NCBI RefSeq assembly: GCF_002950945.1
Contig: NZ_CP012673.1
Coordinates: forward strand, 10,058,501-10,122,500
Direction of reading: 5' to 3'
Origin: Sorangium cellulosum
GTDB taxonomy: Bacteria > Myxococcota_A > Polyangia > Polyangiales > Polyangiaceae
DNA: 64,000 nt
In this document: positions 1 to 7,770 of the stretch, one piece after another
Layout: every line of letters begins with the position of its first letter
How positions within the stretch are numbered: position 1 is the first letter of the stretch
Program-made: the position numbers and the translations under genes
The notes under the pieces: generated by a model
Seen by the model: only the letters and a program-made list of their open reading frames with translations
Databases searched by the model: none
What the model was told of the DNA's origin: nothing

Positions 1-75
1 CCGGACGAGGAGGACGCCCTCTACCTCCTCTGCATAGGTCAACCCGGGCCGGCAGAGGGTCCGACAGGGCCGTAG
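1..75 (+). CDS. C-terminal end of a SagB-like nitroreductase/oxidase (partial)
   Basis: An open frame enters from the left edge and ends at TAG (73-75). Its last residues include ALYLLCIGQP, which resembles the C-terminal strand of FMN-dependent nitroreductases such as SagB-type azoline oxidases (often ALYLIPVGRP-like). In TOMM clusters this enzyme oxidises azolines made by the cyclodehydratase. The next gene, on the same strand after a 31-base gap, is an E1-like TOMM protein, which supports the reading. Only 24 residues are visible, so the family call rests on this short tail and on context. Confidence 0.5.
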   Translation, partial: PDEEDALYLLCIGQPGPAEGPTGP

Positions 76-106
76 CGCGCCTTCACCAACAGCATTGGAG
101 AGCACC

Positions 107-1162
107 ATGCCCACCCTTCGACTCAGCCGCTCGGCCAGCATCACGCCCACGGACGTGGGCGTCATCTTCCGCTCGGATCTCGGCACCTTCCAGCTCACCG
201 GCGCGGACGTGAGCGCGTTCCTCGAGCGGATGGTGCCGCTGCTCGACGGCTCGCGCGACCGGGAGGCGCTCATCGAGGCGCTCTCCGATTACTCCCGGCG
301 GAGCGTGACCGCGTTCCTCGATCTGCTCGAGGCGCGCGGGCTGATCGAGCCGGTGCCCGACGCGGCGCCGTCCCTCGATGGGGATCGCTTCCGCGGACAG
401 GCAGAGTTCCTCCGCAGGTGGTCCGACGCCCCGGAGCAAGCGGCCGGGCGGCTCGCCGGCGCGCGCGTGCTCCTCGTGGGGCTCGAGCCCTGGGGCGCCT
501 CGGCGGCCCTGGCGCTGGCGGCGGCCGGGCTGCCCGCGCTCCGCCTGATCGACGACGGGGTGGTGGGCCCGGGCGACGTCGCGGTGGTCCGCGAGCGCGG
601 CGACGCGGCGCTCGGCGCGCCCCGCCGGGGCGCCGTCGCGTCGCTGATCCGCGAGCGCGCGCCGTGGTGCCGCGTGGAGGAGAGCGACGCCGGCGCGCTC
701 GACGCGGGCGCTCTCCACGCGCGGGACGGGCGTCCTCACCTCCTCGTCTGGGCGGCGCGCGAGGACGGCGTGGATCTCCTGGAGCGCGCCGCGCGGTTCG
801 GCCACCGCGCGCGCGTGGTCTCCCTCTGGTCGCGCCTCGCGGGGACGACGGCCGTCCTCGGTCCGCTGGTGTTTCCGGGCGCGACGGCGTGCCGGCTGTG
901 CGCGACCGCCGAGGCGCTCAACCCGCCGCTCGCGGGCCGCCCGGACGGCGCTGCCGCGCCTCAGGCCGCCGCGATGGCACAGCTGCTCGGCCACCTCGTG
1001 GCCATGGAGGCCCTCAAGGTGATCACGGAGTACACCCCCTCGAGGCTCGGGGGGCGGCTCCTCCTGCAGGATCTCTCGACGTTCGAGACATCGCACCACA
1101 CGCTCGTGAGGCTGCCCTGGTGCAGGGTGTGCGGGGAGAGGACGGGCAAGCGCGCCCCGTGA
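107..1162 (+). CDS. E1-like TOMM precursor leader-binding / cyclodehydratase-type protein
   Basis: A 351-residue protein resembling the ThiF/E1-like TOMM family (bacteriocin biosynthesis cyclodehydratase domain). In this family the protein binds the leader of a thiazole/oxazole-modified microcin precursor and presents it to a YcaO enzyme. Residues 1-110 look like the winged-helix recognition part. The middle (about 120-260) is a degraded Rossmann E1 fold. Two CxxC pairs, C262/C265 and C339/C342, match the structural zinc site. ATG 107 is chosen over an in-frame TTG at 95 because GGAGAG (97-102) lies just before it. With the SagB-like tail upstream this is the end of a RiPP locus; no YcaO or precursor peptide is inside the window. 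Confidence 0.72.
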   Translation: MPTLRLSRSASITPTDVGVIFRSDLGTFQLTGADVSAFLERMVPLLDGSRDREALIEALSDYSRRSVTAFLDLLEARGLIEPVPDAAPSLDGDRFRGQAEFLRRWSDAPEQAAGRLAGARVLLVGLEPWGASAALALAAAGLPALRLIDDGVVGPGDVAVVRERGDAALGAPRRGAVASLIRERAPWCRVEESDAGALDAGALHARDGRPHLLVWAAREDGVDLLERAARFGHRARVVSLWSRLAGTTAVLGPLVFPGATACRLCATAEALNPPLAGRPDGAAAPQAAAMAQLLGHLVAMEALKVITEYTPSRLGGRLLLQDLSTFETSHHTLVRLPWCRVCGERTGKRAP

Positions 1163-1471
1163 GCATGCCCCGGTCGGGGCGAGCCGACGCCGCGCGGATG
1201 TCGAGGCAGCCCGCGGCCGGGAGCGACGAAACGGCCGCTCGTTCGCCCATCCGCCGCGCCACGGACGGCCGGCGCCGCGCCCGCGGGCGCCCGCCGCCGG
1301 CGCCGCGCGCGCTCGACGCCGCGCCCCGGCTGCTCTAGCCTGCGGTCGTGAAGAGGGGTCGCCTCGAAGCCGTCGCCCTGCGGATGCCCACCGCCGCGCT
1401 CCCCGCGGCCCTGGTCCACAGCGACTCCGTGCGCTGCCGGGCGTTGATCGCCTCGGTCTGGTGCTGACGTC
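1163..1471. other. Spacer between TOMM gene and kinase; possible 39-codon ORF
   Basis: No recognisable gene. A GTG-initiated ORF of 39 codons (1348-1467) ends five bases before the kinase start and is preceded by TAGCCT (1336-1341), which resembles a -10 element. Its product (starting MKRGRLEAVALRMP) matches nothing I know. It could equally be the untranslated leader of the kinase gene. Confidence 0.3.
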
Positions 1472-2990
1472 ATGATCGGTCGAACCCTCGATGACCGTTA
1501 CGCGATCGTGCGGCTGCTCGGCCAGGGCGGCATGGGCGCCGTCTACGAGGCGCGCCACACCGGCACCGGCCGCCGCGTCGCGGTGAAGGTCATCCTCGGC
1601 CAGTCCACCGACGACGAGCTCCTGCGCCGCTTCCAGCGCGAGGCGCGCGCGGTCGGAGCGGTCGAGTCGGAGCACATCGCGCAGGTGTTCGACACCGGGC
1701 GCGATCGCGAGACGGGCGCGCCGTACATCGCGATGGAGTTCCTCGAGGGCGAGGACGTGCAGGCGCTCATCGACCGGATCGGCCCGCTGCCGGTGGATCT
1801 CGCGCTCCGCGTCGCCTTGCAGGCGTGCCTCGGGCTCGAGCGCGCGCACGAGGTGGGCATCGTCCACCGCGACATCAAGCCCGCGAACCTGTTCCTTGCC
1901 CGGAAGCAGGGCGGCCAGCGGGTGCTGAAGCTGCTCGACTTCGGCGTCGCCAAGATGTCGGATCACAGCCTCGGGAACGGCGGGATGACGAAGAGCGGCG
2001 CGCTGCTCGGCTCGCCGCTCTACATGTCGCCCGAGCAGGCGCGCGGCAGCGGCGTCGTCGACGCGCGGTCGGACATCTGGTCGCTCGGGATCAGCCTGTA
2101 CCATGCGCTCACGGGGCACCTGCCCAACGGGCACCTGACCGGCCTCGGGGACCTCGTCCTGGCGATCTGCACGACCCCGGTGCGCTGGATCCAGGAGCTC
2201 GCGCCGTGGGTGCCGCCGGACGTCGCGCACGTGGTGCACCGGACGCTGGTCATCGATCCGGCCGGTCGCACCGCGAGCGCCGCCCAGCTCGCGGCGGAGC
2301 TGCGCGCGCTCCTGCCGTACGGCGAGCAGATCGCCGAGGGGATGCTCGCGCCGGTCGACGCCGCCACGCGCGCCTCGCGGGTGTCGATGGTGCCGCGCGC
2401 CGCCTCGCACCCGTCGGCCATTCCGGCGGGCACGCCGCGCCCTTCGGCCGTTCCGGCGGGCACGCCGCGCCCCTCGGCCGTTCCGGCGGGCACGCCGCGC
2501 CCCTCGGCCGTTCCGGCGGGTGTGCCCCACGTGCTGTCGGGCACGGCGCCTCCCATGAGCGTCGGGTTGACGGGCCGCCCCGCTCGACCGGCCTCGCGGC
2601 CGCCGCTCGCCCTGATCTTCGCCGGTGTGCTCGCGGCAGCGGCCCTGGGCGGGGCGGCCGTCTACTTCGCGGTCGCCGGCGGCTCCCCGCCGCCGGAGGT
2701 CCCGGCCGACCCGCCGCGCGTCGAGGCCGAGCCGCCGCCCTCCGCGGCCCCCCCCTGCCGACCCGCGCCCCGCCGGGTCGATGCCCGCCCCCTCGGTCAC
2801 GGCGGCCTCCGCGCCCTCCGAGGTGCCGCCGCCCCCGGAGCCGCCCTCCCCGGCCCCGCCGAGCCCCGCGTCGGCGTCCGCGCCGGCCAGCGTCGCCGCG
2901 CGCCCGCCCGCGCCGAGGCCCCCCGCGCCGAGGCCGCAGCCGCCCCCCAGACCTCCGAGGAATGATGACGATGAGACATCGAGGAAGTAG
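1472..2990 (+). CDS. Membrane-anchored Ser/Thr protein kinase, frameshifted in a C8 run
   Basis: A PknB-like Hanks kinase: glycine loop GQGGMG (17-22), ATP lysine K39, catalytic HRDIKPANL (H132, D134), DFG at 156-158 and SPEQ in place of APE. Four near-identical 30-bp repeats (2421-2530) encode PAGTPRPSAV units, then a membrane helix (about 378-400) and a proline-rich tail. The annotated frame ends at 2963-2965, but after the C8 run at 2748-2755 the codon bias and the Pro/Ser/Ala composition move to the +1 frame, which ends at TAG 2988-2990 after NDDDETSRK. Removing one C restores a single protein. The kinase domain itself is intact. The downstream TPR-like gene overlaps the end, so the two are probably cotranscribed. 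Confidence 0.85.
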
Positions 2991-4008
2991 CCGCGCCGCG
3001 GCTCGCCGCGCCGTGTGGAGCGTCGCCGCGCTCCTGTCGCTCGCCGCGGGGGTCGCCCGCGCCGAGCCCACGGCGGATCAGGCGGCCGCGGCCGAGGCGC
3101 TCTTCCGCGAGGGCCGCGATCTCGTGGCGAAGGGCAAGTTCGCCGAGGCGTGCCCCAAGTTCGCCGCGAGCCAGCGGCTCGATCCGGGCTACGGCACCCA
3201 GTGGAACTTCGCGGACTGCCTCGAGCGCCTCGGCCGCACCGCGAGCGCCTGGGCCGCGTTCCGCGAGGCCGCGGACATGGCGAGCCGCTCCGGCCAGGCC
3301 GACCGCGAGGCGAAGGCGGTCCGTCGCGCCGCCGACCTCGAGAAGAAGCTCGAGCGCCTCGCCGTTGTGGTGACCGCGCCCGAGCCCGGCCTCGTCGTGA
3401 AGCGCAACGGCGCGGTCCTCGACGCCGGCGCGTGGGGTGCGCCGCTCCCGGTCGACCCGGGCAACCACGTCATCGAGGCGGCGGCGCCCGGCAAGAAGCC
3501 GTTCACCGTGGAGGCGCAGACCGCCGGCCCCGGCAAGGTCGTCACCGTCGAGATCCCGTCCCTCGAGGCCGCCCCCGAGGCGGCCGTCGCGACGCCGTCC
3601 GGCCCCGTGCTCGCCCCCACCGCGCCGTCGCTCCCATCACCCGCCGCGGACGACGGCGCCGGCACCCGCCGCACCCTGTCGTTCGTGGCCGGCGGCGTCG
3701 GCCTGGCCGGCGTCGCCGTCGGCTCCGTCTTCGGCCTCATCGCCAGCTCGCGCTGGAACAAGGCCCAGGACGAGCACTGCCGCACCGAGACGCTCTGTGA
3801 CGAGCAGGGCGTCGCGCTCGTCGACGACGCCAAGGGCGCCGCGACGCTCTCCACCGCCGGCTTCGTCGTCGGCGGCGTCGGCATTGCAGCCGGCGTGGCC
3901 CTGTTCGTGACCTCCCTCTCCCCCGCCCCGCCCACCGCCGCCCGCCTCGTGGTCACCCCTGCCGTCGACCCCACCGGCGGCTCCCTGTCCCTCCAGGGCC
4001 GCTTCTAG
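2962..4008 (+). CDS. TPR/PEGA-like envelope protein paired with the kinase
   Basis: A 348-residue protein: signal peptide ending near ARAEPTADQ, helical TPR-like repeats (about 35-130) with FxEGRDLVAKGKFAEA and ASQRLDPGYGT motifs, a PEGA-like segment (about 140-195), a proline/alanine linker, a membrane helix (SFVAGGVGLAGVAVGSVFG), a small Cys-containing loop and a second helix. It has the same layout and many shared motifs as the product of 28835-29920, which also sits directly behind a Ser/Thr kinase. ATG codons lie at 2962, 2965 and 2971; the first forms an ATGA overlap with the frame-2 stop of the kinase, and GAGG (2957-2960) fits the later ones. It may be a partner or substrate of the kinase (inference). 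Confidence 0.68.
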   Translation: MMTMRHRGSSRAAARRAVWSVAALLSLAAGVARAEPTADQAAAAEALFREGRDLVAKGKFAEACPKFAASQRLDPGYGTQWNFADCLERLGRTASAWAAFREAADMASRSGQADREAKAVRRAADLEKKLERLAVVVTAPEPGLVVKRNGAVLDAGAWGAPLPVDPGNHVIEAAAPGKKPFTVEAQTAGPGKVVTVEIPSLEAAPEAAVATPSGPVLAPTAPSLPSPAADDGAGTRRTLSFVAGGVGLAGVAVGSVFGLIASSRWNKAQDEHCRTETLCDEQGVALVDDAKGAATLSTAGFVVGGVGIAAGVALFVTSLSPAPPTAARLVVTPAVDPTGGSLSLQGRF

Positions 4009-4133
4009 AGCGGCGGTCACCCGCTTCGGATACGGGCCCACCTCGACGTTTTCGGTGCTCAGCGCACTGGAGTGCGCTTGCGCGCCGAAAACGCCGATCT
4101 GGGCCCGTCTCCTGTGCGGGTGGCCGCCGCTCT
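4007..4133. repeat. Nested 127-bp inverted repeat immediately after a stop codon
   Basis: The outer arms 4007-4024 and 4116-4133 are complementary at 17 of 18 positions. Further in, ACGGGCCCA (4032-4040) pairs with 4100-4108, CGTTTTCGG (4047-4055) with 4085-4093, and an 8-bp hairpin AGCGCACT/AGTGCGCT (4061-4078) forms the tip. The outer arm starts inside the TAG stop of the preceding gene. It could be a terminator-like cruciform or a palindromic dispersed repeat. No U-tract follows. Confidence 0.8.
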
Positions 4134-4213
4134 GCGACGCGCGTACCAGGGGCGGGTGAGAACCGCTGTAGAGCGACAAACGGGTTGAACCCGTCTGAAA
4201 CGAGCAGATTTTC

Positions 4214-4294
4214 GAACCGCCAAGGCGCCAAGGACGCCAAGAAGGAGAAGAAAATATCTTGGCGTCCTTGGCGTCCTTGGCGCCTTGGCGGTTC
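4214..4294. repeat. CGCCAAGG-type palindromic repeat
   Basis: The left arm (4214-4241) is built of GCCAAGG and GACGCCAAG units. The right arm (about 4257-4294) is its reverse complement with one additional 9-bp unit. The loop is AT-rich (aaggagaagaaaata). Elements with ACCGCCAAGGCGCCAAG arms occur in many unrelated bacterial genomes, so this is probably a dispersed palindromic repeat. It lies just downstream of the LysR remnant and may have landed within or beside it. Confidence 0.8.
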
Positions 4295-4297
4295 ATC

Positions 4298-4445
4298 TCT
4301 CGTTCCTGGCCATCCGCTGCGCGGGCTCGACGAGGGGCGCCAGCGACGTCCCGGTCGAAGAGGGGCTCGCCGAGGAGCGCCTCCAGCTCGGACAGGCGCC
4401 GGCACACGGGAGGAACAGCCGCGCGTCCTCCCAGGACATATTCAT
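4298..4445 (-). pseudogene. Decayed LysR-type regulator, N-terminal fragment
   Basis: Read leftward from ATG 4445 (or 4439) the sequence gives MNMSWEDARLFL, then in another frame RRLSELEALLGEPLFDRD. Together these are the first and the recognition-helix parts of a LysR-family HTH, with about 20 residues between them missing and the frame lost. Downstream of FDRD the similarity fades and the CGCCAAGG repeat begins. This is a dead remnant of a regulator that once diverged from the CxxCH lipoprotein gene. Confidence 0.6.
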
Positions 4446-4587
4446 CTGCGGATATCTACACGCTGATTTCATCAGTTTTCATCCATTTCTTGAGAGCACA
4501 TTGGCGGCATATCCATCCACAAATGGTGAGCATTCCTATATCATCCACATCCTGCCTACCTGGTCCGCAACGCTGGAAAAGCACAGG

Positions 4588-6210
4588 ATGTTTATGCACA
4601 ACAGAATAATCCGATTTTTAGCTATCGGTGCAATGCTAGCGGCGACCGGGAGCGCCGCTTGTTTCGTCGAGGAACTGCCGCCGGCGCCGCCCGAGCCGCC
4701 GACGGGCGAGAGCGCGGAGAGCCTGACCGTGCCGATCGAGCCCCGCCGCTCCCTGGCCGTCACCGAGGAGGAGATCGTTCGACACTTTCCGCTGGTGGAC
4801 GTGCTCCAGCAGCTCATCACGCAGTCCGGCGCGCCGACGACGCCCACGGCGCTGTTCAACCAGTGGTTCGACACCTTCAACGACCAGTCGAGCGGCGTCG
4901 TGCCCTGGTCGCCTCATTGCGACGACGAGCTCACGAGCGGGGTGGCCTCGTTCAACCAGTTCCCCTGGGACTGCCCGCGCGCCGAGGGGACCGAGGCGCA
5001 CACCGACCCGTTCGATGATTCCCGGAAGCCCGACGGGTACATCCCGATAGGGCTGTTCAACCGGTTCGACCTGGCTCCGAGGAGCGGCGAGACGTGCGGC
5101 GAGTACCGCATCGTGTACGCTCGTGAGTCCGGGGTGCCGGAGTTCGGCGGGGACTCGCGCAATCTGCTCATCTTCGAGGCGGTCTTGCCGAACCCGCACC
5201 CCGAGTGCGGGATCGAGGCATGCCGTCCCGTCGCCGAGTTCTGGTCGGACCTGACCGCGACCGACGACGTGGAGGCGCGCGCCAAGAGGCTGCGCGAGTT
5301 CTACTTCGACGGACTACCGGGGTTCAAGCCGGTGGTCCACATCGACCACTACGGCGCCAACCTGAGCTCCGGCGGGTACGGCAACTCGATGGGGCAGATC
5401 CGCACCAACTCGTTCATCGATCGCAAGTGGATGCTCCGCGAGTTCAAGCTGGTGAACGACTGCAGGTGCAAAGAGGACGCTCGGGTGTCCTGCCGCCTCG
5501 CGATGCTCCCGATCACGACGAAGGCGAACCCGTATCCCGAGCTCTGGTCGTCGTCCTTCGGCGACCCGCGCCAGCCCGCGTTCCAGAGCAGCCTCGCCGC
5601 GCAGGTGCCGTCGCTCGCGGTCGCAGACATCAACGCGTTCACCTACGACGCCGGCGACACGTTCAACTCGGGGCAGAGCATCGCACAAGGCGGCTTTCCC
5701 GACTCGAACGACTACGTCGCGTTCATGGACCCGTCGTTCCACAATGACGTCCAGACCGCGCTGACGGGGATCGGGAGTTCGCTCCTCCCCGAGCACATCG
5801 CCGACCGCGCGACGGCGCTGTCGTGCGGCGGTTGCCACGAGCTCTCGAACGGGCGCGACCTCGGCGACGGGATCACCTGGCCGTCCTCGCGACGGTTCGT
5901 CCACGTCGACGAATCGACGGGCCTGGAGCCCGGCCCCGACGGGCCGCGCTGGCCGATCTCGCAGGCGCTCACCGATGTATTCCTGCCGTTCCGCCAGAAG
6001 CTCCTGGAGAGCTTCCTCACGAGCAGGCCAAGGATGTGCGACGAGAGGACAGACCCGGTGGACTCACGCAAGCTCCTGCCGCTCAACTGCCGTGATCGTC
6101 GCGTCGTGGAAGAGGTGCGCAGCGGCCGACTGCTCGTGACGGAGGAGGACCTCACGAAGCTGGAGCTGACGATCCGCGAGAAGCCGCTCAACCGACATTC
6201 TGTCCACTGA
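4588..6210 (+). CDS. Exported protein with a CxxCH heme-type motif, function unknown
   Basis: 540 residues. The N-terminus is a signal peptide (FLAIGAMLAATGSAACF); the cysteine may be lipidated, although the lipobox is weak. A single CGGCH (413-417) resembles a c-type heme attachment site, followed by EL and a conserved-looking glycine stretch. The rest is mixed alpha/beta, rich in aromatic residues and cysteines, and I do not recognise a catalytic domain. ATG 4588 and ATG 4594 are both possible; GGA lies before each. The upstream 140 bases are markedly AT-rich against the rest of the window. It is not in an obvious operon; the next gene is convergent. Confidence 0.6.
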   Translation: MFMHNRIIRFLAIGAMLAATGSAACFVEELPPAPPEPPTGESAESLTVPIEPRRSLAVTEEEIVRHFPLVDVLQQLITQSGAPTTPTALFNQWFDTFNDQSSGVVPWSPHCDDELTSGVASFNQFPWDCPRAEGTEAHTDPFDDSRKPDGYIPIGLFNRFDLAPRSGETCGEYRIVYARESGVPEFGGDSRNLLIFEAVLPNPHPECGIEACRPVAEFWSDLTATDDVEARAKRLREFYFDGLPGFKPVVHIDHYGANLSSGGYGNSMGQIRTNSFIDRKWMLREFKLVNDCRCKEDARVSCRLAMLPITTKANPYPELWSSSFGDPRQPAFQSSLAAQVPSLAVADINAFTYDAGDTFNSGQSIAQGGFPDSNDYVAFMDPSFHNDVQTALTGIGSSLLPEHIADRATALSCGGCHELSNGRDLGDGITWPSSRRFVHVDESTGLEPGPDGPRWPISQALTDVFLPFRQKLLESFLTSRPRMCDERTDPVDSRKLLPLNCRDRRVVEEVRSGRLLVTEEDLTKLELTIREKPLNRHSVH

Positions 6211-6303
6211 CGAATCCCGGAGCGGCGCAGCCGCTTGCAGGTCAACGGACGCCCCGCTCGGGATCCCGCCCCCCCGGCGAGATCCCGAGCCGCCGCCGCC
6301 GCG

Positions 6304-7770
6304 TCACTCGTCGATGACGAACTCCACGCGCCGGTTCTTCGCCAGGCTCGCCGGGTCATCCCCCTCCGACCGCGGCTTGTCCGGCCCGTACCCCACGGCC
6401 GTGAGCCTGCCCGGGCTGACGCCCTTCTGGATCAGGTAGCTCCGCACCGTATCCGCCCGCTGCTGGCTGAGCTCCAGGTTCAGCTCGCGCGTGCCGGTCT
6501 CGTCGGTGTGCCCCTCGACGCGCACCCGCTCGATCTCGGGGTTCGCCTTCAGGACAAGCGCCACCTGATCCAGCGTCTTGTACGACTCCGGCTCGAGCTC
6601 TGCAGACCCCGTCCGGAAGCGGATGGTGTCCCGCATCGTGAACTCGCCGGCCTCGTACGTGACCCGCGGCTCCCCCTCGTCCGGGCAGCCGTCGTCGTCC
6701 TCGACGCCGTTGATCGTCTCCTTCTCGGTCGGGCACTCGTCGTCCGAGTTCGGCACGCCGTCCTGATCGTCGTCGGCGTCCTCCTCGGGGCAGCCGTCGC
6801 TGTCGTAGTCCGCGTCGCGGTCCTCCGGCACGTCGGGGCACTGATCCCGCTCGTCCGAGACCCCGTCGTGGTCCTGATCGTGCGACGTCGGCGTGTACTT
6901 GACCCCCGCGAACACCCGGAAGATCGGCACCCCGTAGCCGGCCAGCGCGCCGATGCCCGGCCCCGCGACGATCTCCCACTCCTCGCTCGGGTTGATCTTC
7001 ACGTACCCGAGCGCCTCGAGCGGCGCCTCCTCCAGGTCGGCCTGCTTGAGGCCGATGCCGCCGTTCGCCTCGGCCCCGATCTCGACCGTCCCGTCGATGC
7101 CGCCGAAGCGGTACCCGAGCGCCGCGGCGTACGTCAGCTCGCTCGCCGCCTCGACGTTCGCGTACGTCGTCCCCTCGCGGATCGCGACGCCCGCGTTCAC
7201 GCCGAACCGCAGGCCGGGCGCGAAGCGGTGATCGAGCACGATCCTCGGCCAGAACACGACGTTGCGCGCCCCGCCCGAGAAGTCACCGGAGTGCGTGGGC
7301 ACACGCAGCTCGGCCACGAGGCCGAGGCCGATGGAGTCGCGATCGTCGAGCAGGCGCAGCTTCGGCACGAGCCGGATGTCGCCGATGCCCCCGGACGACG
7401 GCGAGCCCTCCCCCGTCTGCCCGAGGAAGAGCGGCACGTCGAGCCCGATCGCGAACGGCTCGGCGATCGTCACCGACGCCATGAGGTCGGCCCCCAGCCG
7501 GCCGCTCACGATCTGGCGCCGCACCTCGCCGTCGCCCGTCGCGACGATGAGCGGGTTGCGCGCGTAGTTCAGGAACAGCCCGAACGCCCAGCGATCCTGG
7601 GGCTCGCGGACGCCGGAGCCCTCGGTGACCACGAAGGCGTCGTGTGTGACGGCCGGCTTGAAGCGCTCGATGTCGATGTTGTTTTCCTGCGCCCGCGCCC
7701 CCGTCGAGACGGCGAGGACCAGCAGGGCAGTGGCGGCGGTGATCCGTGCGCGCATCGGTCTCCTCTTCAT
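6304..7770 (-). CDS. OmpA-family outer-membrane protein with thrombospondin type-3-like repeats
   Basis: About 488 residues. Signal peptide (ITAATALLVLAVSTGARA), then a beta-barrel-like region (about 30-290), then acidic calcium-binding-type repeats such as DQDHDGVSDERDQCPD and DSDGCPEEDADDDQDGVP. The C-terminal OmpA peptidoglycan-binding domain has the signature VEGHTDETGTRELNLELSQQ and ends KNRRVEFVIDE. It likely anchors the outer membrane to peptidoglycan. ATG 7770 overlaps the upstream stop (ATGA), suggesting translational coupling. ATG 7755 is an alternative with a good GAGGAG site before it and still leaves a full signal peptide. It forms an operon with the MYXO-CTERM protein upstream. 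Confidence 0.9.
   Translation of the reverse strand: MKRRPMRARITAATALLVLAVSTGARAQENNIDIERFKPAVTHDAFVVTEGSGVREPQDRWAFGLFLNYARNPLIVATGDGEVRRQIVSGRLGADLMASVTIAEPFAIGLDVPLFLGQTGEGSPSSGGIGDIRLVPKLRLLDDRDSIGLGLVAELRVPTHSGDFSGGARNVVFWPRIVLDHRFAPGLRFGVNAGVAIREGTTYANVEAASELTYAAALGYRFGGIDGTVEIGAEANGGIGLKQADLEEAPLEALGYVKINPSEEWEIVAGPGIGALAGYGVPIFRVFAGVKYTPTSHDQDHDGVSDERDQCPDVPEDRDADYDSDGCPEEDADDDQDGVPNSDDECPTEKETINGVEDDDGCPDEGEPRVTYEAGEFTMRDTIRFRTGSAELEPESYKTLDQVALVLKANPEIERVRVEGHTDETGTRELNLELSQQRADTVRSYLIQKGVSPGRLTAVGYGPDKPRSEGDDPASLAKNRRVEFVIDE

Noticed and set aside
83..2800. Antisense open frame of 905 codons over the TOMM and kinase genes
   Set aside because: It crosses two well-supported genes and their spacer and shows no domain; the Arg/Gly-rich composition is typical of shadow frames.
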